Shown here piece by piece: positions 18,174 to 25,458 of a stretch of 64,000 nt of DNA. The stretch comes from Kosakonia quasisacchari (GTDB lineage: Bacteria; Pseudomonadota; Gammaproteobacteria; Enterobacterales; Enterobacteriaceae). The position numbers were made by a program, and so were the translations under genes. The notes beneath the pieces were generated by a model. It searched no databases, was not told where the DNA came from, and worked only from the letters and a program-made list of their open reading frames with translations. The DNA is taken from positions 1 through 64,000 of the forward strand of contig NZ_SJOP01000024.1 of NCBI RefSeq assembly GCF_004331415.1, in the 5' to 3' direction. Every line of letters begins with the position of its first letter. Positions within the stretch are counted from its first letter, which is position 1.

Positions 18174-19277
18174 ATGGACCGCATCATCCAGTCGCCGGGC
18201 AAGTATATCCAGGGTGCAGACGTTATCACCCGCCTCGGTGACTATCTCAAACCGCTGGCCGATCGCTGGCTGGTGGTCGGTGACAAATTTGTTCTCGGTT
18301 TTGCGCAGGAAACGCTGCAAAAAAGTCTGGTGGATGCCGGGCTGACCTGTGAAATCGCGCCGTTCGGCGGTGAATGTTCACAAAATGAAATTGACCGACT
18401 GCGCGGTGTAGCAGAAAGCGCCCGCTGTGGTGCGGTGCTCGGCATCGGCGGCGGCAAAACGCTGGATACCGCTAAAGCGCTGGCGCATTTCATGCAGTTG
18501 CCGGTAGCGATCGCCCCGACTATTGCGTCTACCGATGCGCCCTGTAGCGCGCTGTCGGTTATCTACACCGACAGCGGCGAGTTCGATCGCTATTTGCTGC
18601 TACCTAATAACCCGGATCGGGTAATTGTCGATACCAAAATCGTCGCCGGTGCGCCAGCGCGTTTGCTGGCGGCCGGGATTGGCGATGCGCTCTCTACCTG
18701 GTTTGAAGCGCGTGCTTGTTCACGCAGTGGCGCAAAAACGATGGCGGGAGGTCAGTGTACCCAATCCGCCCTCGCGCTGGCGGAGCTGTGTTACAACACG
18801 CTGCTTGAAGAGGGTGAAAAAGCGATGTTCGCCGCCGAGCAGCATGTTGTGACGCCTGCGCTGGAGCGCGTGGTGGAAGCCAATACCTACCTGAGCGGCG
18901 TCGGCTTTGAGAGCGGTGGTCTGGCGGCGGCACACGCCATTCATAACGGCATCACGGCGATCCCGGAGGCACATCATTACTATCACGGCGAAAAAGTGGC
19001 ATTTGGCACCTTAACCCAGTTAGTGCTGGAAAATGCACCGCTGGAAGAGATCGAAACGGTCGCGGCGCTGTGCCATACCGTCGGCTTACCGATTACGCTG
19101 GCGCAGCTGGATATCAAAACCGATATTCCAGCAAAAATGCGCATCGTGGCACAGGCTGCCTGTGCACAAGGGGAAACCATTCATAATATGCCGGGCGGTG
19201 CGACACCGGATCAGGTCTATGCCGCGCTGCTGGTTGCCGACCAGTACGGGAAACGGTTCCTGGAGGAGTGGGAATAG
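18174..19277 (+). CDS. gldA: Glycerol dehydrogenase
   Basis: NAD-dependent, zinc-containing iron-alcohol-dehydrogenase-family enzyme that interconverts glycerol and dihydroxyacetone. The 367-residue protein has the NAD motif GIGGGKTLDTAKA (~residues 93-105), the APTIASTDAPCSA nucleotide/substrate loop, and zinc ligands in AAAHAIHNG and HYYHGEKVAFG. It is almost collinear with E. coli GldA. An AAGGAGG Shine-Dalgarno lies 5' of the ATG within the short gap after fsaB. It makes the dihydroxyacetone that FsaB could condense, so the pair could feed free dihydroxyacetone into hexose phosphate. Confidence 0.97.
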   Translation: MDRIIQSPGKYIQGADVITRLGDYLKPLADRWLVVGDKFVLGFAQETLQKSLVDAGLTCEIAPFGGECSQNEIDRLRGVAESARCGAVLGIGGGKTLDTAKALAHFMQLPVAIAPTIASTDAPCSALSVIYTDSGEFDRYLLLPNNPDRVIVDTKIVAGAPARLLAAGIGDALSTWFEARACSRSGAKTMAGGQCTQSALALAELCYNTLLEEGEKAMFAAEQHVVTPALERVVEANTYLSGVGFESGGLAAAHAIHNGITAIPEAHHYYHGEKVAFGTLTQLVLENAPLEEIETVAALCHTVGLPITLAQLDIKTDIPAKMRIVAQAACAQGETIHNMPGGATPDQVYAALLVADQYGKRFLEEWE

Positions 19278-19427
19278 CATTCGATTTTATAGAAAGCGGC
19301 ATTGATTACGCGTACCAAAACCCTTAAAAGAAGTCTCGGCCAGTCCTGTGAGAGGTAAATTCAAAGACAATGCAGAGCCAAAATCTGTTGATAACCAGCC
19401 CACAGGACGTGGTTTTCAGTTAGCCAT

Positions 19428-19459
19428 AAAAAAGCCGGATCGCGATCCGGCTTTTCTTT
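19428..19459. terminator. Bidirectional terminator between gldA and metF
   Basis: Perfect stem AGCCGGATCG/CGATCCGGCT (19433-19452) flanked by A-run and T-run, serving gldA on the plus and metF on the minus strand. The 150 bp upstream of it, where E. coli has katG-yijE-yijF, hold no complete gene. Confidence 0.9.
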
Positions 19460-19460
19460 T

Positions 19461-20351
19461 TTACACCGCCGGACGAACGCCCAGCGTGTGGCAAATGGCG
19501 TAACTCATTTCGGCGCGGTTCAGCGTATAGAAGTGGAAATCTTTCACCCCTTCGCGGCTTAAAATTTTCACCATATCCATGGCGATATTTGCGCCCACCA
19601 GTTTGCGGGTTTCCGCGTCGTCATCCAGGCCGTCGAACATTTGCGACATCCACGCCGGAATACGCACATTGGTCATATCGGCAAATTTTTTCGCCTGCTT
19701 AAAATTCGAAACCGGCAGGATACCCGGCACGATCTCAACATCAATACCGGTTGCCGCACAGCGATCGCGAAAACGCAGGTAGCTTTCCACATCGAAAAAG
19801 AACTGGGTAATCGCGCGGCTCGCGCCCGCATCTACTTTCCGCTTCAGGTTCAACAGATCGGCCTGCGCGCTTTTCGCTTCCGGGTGAACTTCCGGGTAAG
19901 CGGCGACGGAGATATCAAAATCCGCGACCTCTTTTAACAACGTCACCAGATCGGCAGCGTACATGTCCGGCTTGCCGCCGCCCGGTGGTAAATCACCGCG
20001 TAATGCCACAATGTGGCGAATGCCGTTGTTCCAGTAATCCTGCGCGATAGTGCGCAACTCGTCACGCGTGGCATCGATGCAGGTCAAATGCGGCACCGCT
20101 TCCAGCCCGGTGCGGTCTTTGATGCCTTTAATGATGCTGTGTGTGCGATCGCGCTCGCCCGAGTTTGCACCATAAGTCACCGAAACAAATTTCGGCTTCA
20201 GGCTGCTTAAACGATCGATGGAGTGCCATAAGGTCTGTTCCATTTCACTGGTGCGCGGCGGGAAAAATTCAAAGGAAACATTAATCTGGCCGTGAACTTC
20301 CGCCAGGCTCTGGTTCAGGGCTTCCCGCTGGTTGGCGTGAAAAAAGCTCAT
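19461..20351 (-). CDS. metF: 5,10-methylenetetrahydrofolate reductase
   Basis: FAD enzyme that uses NADH to make 5-methyltetrahydrofolate, the methyl donor for methionine synthesis. The 296-residue TIM-barrel protein matches E. coli MetF closely, including the N-terminal SFEFFPPRT with its catalytic Glu, HLTCIDATRDEL, and the NIRHIVALRGDLP-type motif for FAD. The product ends TLGVRPAV. It is preceded by tandem met boxes, so MetJ with S-adenosylmethionine should repress it. Confidence 0.97.
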   Translation of the reverse strand: MSFFHANQREALNQSLAEVHGQINVSFEFFPPRTSEMEQTLWHSIDRLSSLKPKFVSVTYGANSGERDRTHSIIKGIKDRTGLEAVPHLTCIDATRDELRTIAQDYWNNGIRHIVALRGDLPPGGGKPDMYAADLVTLLKEVADFDISVAAYPEVHPEAKSAQADLLNLKRKVDAGASRAITQFFFDVESYLRFRDRCAATGIDVEIVPGILPVSNFKQAKKFADMTNVRIPAWMSQMFDGLDDDAETRKLVGANIAMDMVKILSREGVKDFHFYTLNRAEMSYAICHTLGVRPAV

Positions 20352-20392
20352 ACCTTACCTCATCAATCACATGTCATTGTCTATTGTCTTGT

Positions 20393-20424
20393 GAACTTCT
20401 ATACGTTTAGACGTCCAGATGTAA
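20393..20424. promoter_or_regulatory. Tandem met boxes upstream of metF
   Basis: Four adjacent 8-mers read GAACTTCT, ATACGTTT, AGACGTCC, AGATGTAA, each resembling the MetJ consensus AGACGTCT; the third differs at one base. They lie 42-73 bp before the metF start. MetJ binds such arrays cooperatively. Confidence 0.8.
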
Positions 20425-20559
20425 AAATGACGGAAAACGATCGGGGCGTCAACAGGAAAATCACCATTCTGTGTGAGGAATGTTCAGCGAAGATGAAAAA
20501 AGTTCATGATGCAGTAGAAGCATCCTCTCCCTGTTCAGAGAGAGGATAAGAGAAAGGGA

Positions 20560-22992
20560 CTACAGTAACTGTGCGAGGCGATTGATATCCGACTGGATAG
20601 CACCGGCGGTCACATCACGACCCGCACCCGGCCCGCGGATCACCAGCGGGTTATCGCGGTACCAGCGGCTTTCAATGGCGAAGACATTATCCCCCGGTAA
20701 AACCGCCGCCAGCGGGTGTTCCGCCCGAACGGCCTCAACGCCGACGCGCGCTTTACCGTTGGCATCGAAACGAGCCACATAACGCAGCACCAGCCCCATT
20801 TCACGGGCAGCTTCCAGGCGTTGCACCATCTGGTCATTCAGCTCGTCACCGTTTTCAAAGAAGTGATCGACCGATCCCTCTTCGCAACCCGCAGGTACTA
20901 AAGACTCCACGCGCACCTGGTCTGGTTCGATATCGTAACCCGCCTCGCGGGCGAGGATCACCAGCTTGCGCATCACATCTTTGCCGGAAAGATCAACGCG
21001 TGGATCCGGCTCGGTCAACCCTTGCTGCCAGGCCTGATCCACTAAATCGGTAAACGGCACGGAACCGTCGAATTGCAGGAACAGCCAGGAGAGCGTACCG
21101 GAGAAAATCCCGCTGATCGCCAGAATCGCATCACCGCTTTCACGCAGGTCGCGCACGGTATGATTCACCGGCAGACCTGCACCAACAGTCGCGTTATACA
21201 ACCAGCGGCGTCCGGTTTTTTCGAACGCATCGTGGATCTGACGATACTTATCGGTCGTGCTGGCTCCGGCCAGTTTGTTGGCGCTGATCACATGGAAGCC
21301 GTGGCTGGCGAAATCCAGATACTGCTCCGCTAGCTGCGAGCTTGCGGTAACGTCCAGCACCACCAGATCGTCGTACGGATGGGCGCGCATCCACAAAAAC
21401 AGCGACTCCTCATCCTGCTCTACTGCTTCATCGTTAAAGAACGCCAGCGCGCGGCTGGCATCCAGTCCGTCATAACTCAGCAAACTGCGGCGGCTATCCA
21501 CCACGCCCGCCAGCACAAATTCAAAACCGGTACGCGCCGACAACGCGCTCTGCTCGCGCGAGAACAACTCCAGCCAGCGGGAACCAATATTGCCTTTGCC
21601 AAACAGCACCAGACCAATGCGTTTTTCTGCGCGGAACAGCGATTGATGCAGCCCCTGAATCAGGCTTTCCGTTGGGCCAACGCGCAGAACGGCAACCAGG
21701 CTAATGCCTTCGTCAGATTGCCAGATAAACTCCACCGGCTGGCCTTTAAGCTGCTGCCAGAAACGGTGACTGTGCAACGGGTTACGACACACGCCCGCTC
21801 CCACCATTGCTACCAGCGCCAGCCCCTGGCGCAAACGCAATTCACCCGGCAAACCGGCTTCATCAAGCAGTTTAAAGACGCTATCGACAACTTCTGAGGT
21901 GTAGCACAGTTGCAATAAGTTGCGGTCAGCATGGGCGCCAACCGCCAGTGGGCGCACCTGCGCGCGCTTAAGAATCAGATCAATCTCTTTGTGCGCCAGC
22001 TTAAAGTCCTGCCCGGACGGCACCAGAAATTCAATCAGGCAAACGTCATCATGGCTGGTGACAATCCGCGCCCCGGTGCCGGAAGCCAGCACACGTTCAA
22101 TGCGTGTCGACCCCTGTTCCGGGTTGTAACTACAGCGCAATTGCAGATCGATATTACTGCCGGAGACGGGCTGCAATGTACGCGCATGCAACACCGGTGC
22201 CGCCAGACGCGCCAGCTCGCTGGCTTCATCAAGGCGTAGCAGCGGCAGCAGACAAGCATCTTTGACTTTACGCGGGTCCGCGCTGTAAACGCCCGCCACA
22301 TCACTCCAGATGGTTACGCGGGAGACATCGCCCAGCGCGCCTATTTGCGTTGCCGAGTAATCCGAGCCGTTACGCCCCAACAGCACGGTTTCGCCAGCTT
22401 CGTTGCGGCTGATAAAGCCGGTCACGACGATACGTTTACCCGGATACTGCGCCAGTTGTTGTTGCAGCAGAGGATAAGACGCGCCTTCATTCACCTGCGG
22501 TTGCGCCGAGCGTTCTGCACGCAGGAAATCGCGGGCATCCAGCCAAGCGGCATCCAGACCCTGCTGATTCAGCAAGGCAGACATTAAACGCGCCGACCAG
22601 ATTTCACCATGGCCGACCACTTCGGCGTAAACCGCGTCGGTGATGCCGCCATCCAGCAGCACCGCGAGGTGTTCAAGATCGTGAATAAACTCGCTGGTCA
22701 GACCGTCGGCAATCGCTGCGGGCAACAGCCCGTTGATTAAATCAGTCTGGTAACGACGCAGCGATTGTTGAACCTGATGCGCAGAAAGCCTGTCAGTCTG
22801 GCTCAACTTCAGCCAGCTGATCAGCTGGTTGGTGGTGCTGCCTGCGGCCGAGACAACCATCATGTCGCCCGGTTGTGAATACTCCGCCATGATCCCTGCG
22901 ACGCGCAGGTAACATTTCACATCCGCCAGACTACTCCCACCAAATTTGTGCAGCTGACGAGCCTTCGTCCCTGCCTGCGCAATCACACTCAT
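20560..22992 (-). CDS. metL: Bifunctional aspartokinase II / homoserine dehydrogenase II
   Basis: Catalyses the first and third steps from aspartate to homoserine for the methionine branch. The 810-residue protein has an N-terminal aspartokinase (KFGGSSLADVKC, residues ~16-27; FISRNEAGETVLLGRNGSDYSA), a central regulatory linker, and a C-terminal homoserine dehydrogenase (VLFGKGNIGSRWLEL from ~460; NATVGAGLPVNHTVRDL). It begins 2 bp after the metB stop, so metB-metL form one operon under MetJ. A hairpin at 20522-20547 (ATCCTCTC/GAGAGGAT) beyond the stop may end the transcript but lacks a clear U-tract. Confidence 0.97.
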   Translation of the reverse strand: MSVIAQAGTKARQLHKFGGSSLADVKCYLRVAGIMAEYSQPGDMMVVSAAGSTTNQLISWLKLSQTDRLSAHQVQQSLRRYQTDLINGLLPAAIADGLTSEFIHDLEHLAVLLDGGITDAVYAEVVGHGEIWSARLMSALLNQQGLDAAWLDARDFLRAERSAQPQVNEGASYPLLQQQLAQYPGKRIVVTGFISRNEAGETVLLGRNGSDYSATQIGALGDVSRVTIWSDVAGVYSADPRKVKDACLLPLLRLDEASELARLAAPVLHARTLQPVSGSNIDLQLRCSYNPEQGSTRIERVLASGTGARIVTSHDDVCLIEFLVPSGQDFKLAHKEIDLILKRAQVRPLAVGAHADRNLLQLCYTSEVVDSVFKLLDEAGLPGELRLRQGLALVAMVGAGVCRNPLHSHRFWQQLKGQPVEFIWQSDEGISLVAVLRVGPTESLIQGLHQSLFRAEKRIGLVLFGKGNIGSRWLELFSREQSALSARTGFEFVLAGVVDSRRSLLSYDGLDASRALAFFNDEAVEQDEESLFLWMRAHPYDDLVVLDVTASSQLAEQYLDFASHGFHVISANKLAGASTTDKYRQIHDAFEKTGRRWLYNATVGAGLPVNHTVRDLRESGDAILAISGIFSGTLSWLFLQFDGSVPFTDLVDQAWQQGLTEPDPRVDLSGKDVMRKLVILAREAGYDIEPDQVRVESLVPAGCEEGSVDHFFENGDELNDQMVQRLEAAREMGLVLRYVARFDANGKARVGVEAVRAEHPLAAVLPGDNVFAIESRWYRDNPLVIRGPGAGRDVTAGAIQSDINRLAQLL

Positions 22993-22994
22993 GT

Positions 22995-24155
22995 TTACCC
23001 CTCAGCTGCGACCCGGAAGCCATTTTCCAGATCGGCAATTAGATCTTCACTGTCTTCAATACCGGCTGAGATACGCAATAGCGTCTCAGAAATTCCCGCT
23101 GCGGCGCGCGCTTCGGGCGCCATGCCTGCGTGAGTCATTGTCGCGGCGTGGGAGATTAAGCTTTCAACCCCGCCTAATGATTCCGCCAGCGTAAACAACG
23201 ATAGACCACTTAAGAAACGACGCAGCGTTTGTTCGTCGCCATCCAGCTCAAAACTTAACATTGCGCCAAAGCCTTTTTGTTGACGCGCAGCAATCTCATG
23301 CCCCTGATTATGCGGCAGAGATGGGTGGTACAGCTTTTTCACCAACGGCTGTTTTTGCAGGAAATCGACAATCGCTTGTGCGTTACGCTGCGCCACTTCC
23401 ATGCGCGGCGACAACGTACGCAGACCACGCAACAGCAGATAACTGTCGAAGGCGCTGCCGGTGACGCCAATATTATTCGCCCACCATGCCAGTTCGGTGA
23501 CAGTAGCCTCATCTTTCGCAATCACCACGCCCGCTACCACATCGGAATGGCCGTTGAGGTATTTGGTGCAGGAGTGCAGCACCAAATCCGCGCCCAGCGC
23601 TAACGGGTTCTGCAATGCCGGGCTCAGGAACGTGTTATCCACCACGCTGATTGCGCCAGCTTCACGCGCAAGCTGGCAGATTTTCGCGATATCCACCACG
23701 CGCAACAACGGGTTGCTTGGGCTTTCGACCAGCACCAGCTTCGGTTGTTCCGCTAACGCCGCTTTCAATGCCTGCTCATCGCCCTGGTCAACAAATTTCA
23801 CCCGGTAGCAACCGCGTTTCGCCAGGCTATCGAACAGGCGATAGCTGCCGCCATAGCAGTCGTGCGGTGCTACCAGCAGGTCGCCAGGTTTGAGAAACAC
23901 GGTCGTCACCAGGTGAATCGCCGACATGCCGGTATTGGTCAATACCGCGCCCGCACCACCTTCCAGTTCCGCCAACGCGCGCTGAACCACATCACGCGTT
24001 GGATTGCCGCGACGCGAGTAGTCATGCGCGCGAGGTTCGTTAAAGCCGGTGAAATTATAGGTACTGGAGAGATGAATCGGCGGGACAACGCAACCGTACT
24101 GCTCGTCATCGTTCAATCCGCTACGCACTGCGATGGTGGCCTGTTTACGCGTCAT
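22995..24155 (-). CDS. metB: Cystathionine gamma-synthase
   Basis: PLP enzyme joining O-succinylhomoserine and cysteine to cystathionine. The 386-residue protein equals E. coli MetB in length. It shows the PLP lysine in SCTKYLNGHSDVVAG (~198), the phosphate-binding NTGMSAIHLV and the aspartate in SVVDNTFLSP. An in-frame ATG 20 codons upstream is discarded because MTRKQATIAVRSG matches the family start. First gene of metBL, divergent from metJ across met boxes. Confidence 0.97.
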   Translation of the reverse strand: MTRKQATIAVRSGLNDDEQYGCVVPPIHLSSTYNFTGFNEPRAHDYSRRGNPTRDVVQRALAELEGGAGAVLTNTGMSAIHLVTTVFLKPGDLLVAPHDCYGGSYRLFDSLAKRGCYRVKFVDQGDEQALKAALAEQPKLVLVESPSNPLLRVVDIAKICQLAREAGAISVVDNTFLSPALQNPLALGADLVLHSCTKYLNGHSDVVAGVVIAKDEATVTELAWWANNIGVTGSAFDSYLLLRGLRTLSPRMEVAQRNAQAIVDFLQKQPLVKKLYHPSLPHNQGHEIAARQQKGFGAMLSFELDGDEQTLRRFLSGLSLFTLAESLGGVESLISHAATMTHAGMAPEARAAAGISETLLRISAGIEDSEDLIADLENGFRVAAEG

Positions 24156-24216
24156 GGTGAAGGCTTCCTGGCTTAATGGATGAAAAGTCTCACGACAGAG
24201 TAAACACTGCGGCAAT

Positions 24217-24256
24217 AGACGTCAATACATCTGGACATCTAAACTTCTTTGCGTAT
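24217..24256. promoter_or_regulatory. Tandem met boxes between metB and metJ
   Basis: Five consecutive 8-mers, AGACGTCA, ATACATCT, GGACATCT, AAACTTCT, TTGCGTAT, resemble the MetJ consensus AGACGTCT. They lie between divergent metB and metJ, so MetJ likely represses both metBL and itself here. Confidence 0.85.
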
Positions 24257-24417
24257 AGATTGAGCAAAAGCGCAATAGCCGTTAAAATTATACGCTTTAG
24301 TACCGGTAGCGGAGCGATACACCGTGTCACCATGGTGACTCTACGGTAAACTACGCGGAATTACGGCCCGGCGGTGCCCGGGTTTAGACTAATGACTGAG
24401 AGGATTAAAGGTATCTC

Positions 24418-24735
24418 ATGGCTGAATGGAGCGGCGAATATATCAGCCCATACGCTGAGCACGGCAAGAAGAGTGAACAAGTAAAAAAAATTACGGTTTC
24501 CATTCCTCTTAAGGTGTTAAAAATCCTCACCGATGAACGTACCCGTCGTCAGGTGAACAACTTGCGTCACGCCACCAACAGCGAGCTGCTGTGTGAAGCG
24601 TTTTTGCATGCGTTTACCGGTCAACCCTTGCCGAACGATGAAGACCTGCGCAAAGAGCGCAGCGACGAAATCCCGGAAGAGGCGAAAGTGATTATGCGTG
24701 AACTGGGCATCGACCCGGATACGTGGGAATACTGA
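24418..24735 (+). CDS. metJ: MetJ, methionine regulon repressor
   Basis: Ribbon-helix-helix repressor that binds met boxes with S-adenosylmethionine as corepressor. The 105-residue protein is essentially the E. coli one, with the DNA-contacting beta strand KKITVSIPLKVLKIL at residues ~22-36 and helix B RQVNNLRHATNSELLCEAF. Divergent from metB; ends in a bidirectional terminator. Confidence 0.98.
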   Translation: MAEWSGEYISPYAEHGKKSEQVKKITVSIPLKVLKILTDERTRRQVNNLRHATNSELLCEAFLHAFTGQPLPNDEDLRKERSDEIPEEAKVIMRELGIDPDTWEY

Positions 24736-24743
24736 TCGCAACA

Positions 24744-24778
24744 AAAAGGGCGGAAGATATCTTCCGCCCTTTTTGTTT
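24744..24778. terminator. Bidirectional terminator after metJ
   Basis: Perfect stem GGGCGGAAGAT/ATCTTCCGCCC flanked by AAAAA and TTTTT. It serves metJ on the plus strand and would also end a minus-strand transcript across 24794-24913. Confidence 0.9.
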
Positions 24779-24793
24779 ATCTCATCGGCTCGC

Positions 24794-24883
24794 TCAGAAG
24801 CGCGTGACTTCCGGGTGCACTTCCGCCAGTGAGAGCAGGTAAGACATAAATACGTTTTTCACAGCCGTTAGCAAATCGCTCAT
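24794..24883 (-). CDS. Candidate 29-residue small protein
   Basis: ATG-initiated frame starting MSDLLTAVKNVFMSY and ending EVTRF. Codon choice (GCG, CTG, GAA, CGC) looks enterobacterial. Residues 4-18 could form a short amphipathic or membrane-associating helix. The Shine-Dalgarno is weak (GAGCGAAAGAA ahead of the ATG). Support comes from context: a good sigma-70 type promoter 37 bp upstream, a perfect CRP palindrome above it, and a bidirectional terminator 16 bp past the stop, making a transcript of about 170 nt. I do not recognise the peptide. The RNA itself could be the functional product instead. Confidence 0.4.
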   Translation of the reverse strand: MSDLLTAVKNVFMSYLLSLAEVHPEVTRF

Positions 24884-24919
24884 TTCTTTCGCTCAGGTTC
24901 ACAGGAGTGGATGGCGAAA

Positions 24920-24948
24920 AGAATATGCGCGTTTTTTAGTCAGAGCAA
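24920..24948 (-). promoter_or_regulatory. Predicted promoter driving the metJ-rpmE small transcript
   Basis: On the minus strand TTGCTC (24943-24948) and TATTCT (24920-24925) are 17 bp apart, giving a start near 24913. The upstream CRP palindrome is centred about 50 bp before that start. Confidence 0.5.
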
Positions 24949-24954
24949 TATTTT

Positions 24955-24970
24955 TGTGATATTCATCACA
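24955..24970. promoter_or_regulatory. Perfect CRP-type palindrome
   Basis: TGTGA-TATTCA-TCACA is an exact match to the CRP consensus halves, and the symmetry extends outward as TTTT and AAAA. It lies downstream of rpmE and metJ, so neither of those genes explains it. Confidence 0.7.
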
Positions 24971-25001
24971 AAAATTCACCCTTTCGGCAAAACGCAGAGA
25001 C

Positions 25002-25029
25002 AAAAAAAGCGCCTTTCGGCGCTTTTTTC
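25002..25029 (-). terminator. Terminator of rpmE
   Basis: Minus-strand stem AGCGCC/GGCGCT (25008-25023) with a CGAAA-type loop, followed by TTTTTTTG, ten bases past the rpmE stop. Confidence 0.85.
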
Positions 25030-25038
25030 TTTGGCAAC

Positions 25039-25251
25039 TTATTTGCTGCCCGGGATGCTGAAGCGTTTGTTGAAACGGTCAACACGGCCACCAGTTGCAA
25101 CATCACGCTGCTTGCCGGTGAAGAACGGGTGGCATTGACCACACACGTCCAGGTTCAGATCGCGACCCAGAGTTGAGTGGGTTTTGATTACGTTACCGCA
25201 AGAGCAAGTTGCAGTAATCGCTACATAATTCGGGTGAATACCTTTTTTCAT
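25039..25251 (-). CDS. rpmE: 50S ribosomal protein L31 (zinc-binding form)
   Basis: Ribosomal protein of the large subunit that helps bridge the subunits. The 70-residue protein retains the zinc cysteines (CSCG near 16-18 and CGQCHPF near 37-40), so it is the zinc-containing type, replaced by a paralogue under zinc starvation in enterobacteria. Ends KRFSIPGSK. Divergent from priA, single gene with its own terminator. Confidence 0.98.
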   Translation of the reverse strand: MKKGIHPNYVAITATCSCGNVIKTHSTLGRDLNLDVCGQCHPFFTGKQRDVATGGRVDRFNKRFSIPGSK

Positions 25252-25458
25252 GGGAAACCTCAGTTTAAGGCCGCGTCGCTCTTCCAGCCCTAACGCCAGA
25301 CACCACGCGAGTTAATATGTAAGTGTATCTTTGGCACGTTCAAAACGCATCAAAGGCGGCGAATCATACAGAAATTAGCCAGCACATGCAAACTGATCCG
25401 CTCGCCCGTAGCAACAATGTGTATACTATCCCGCCAGTTTTCAAGTCAGGATGATGAG

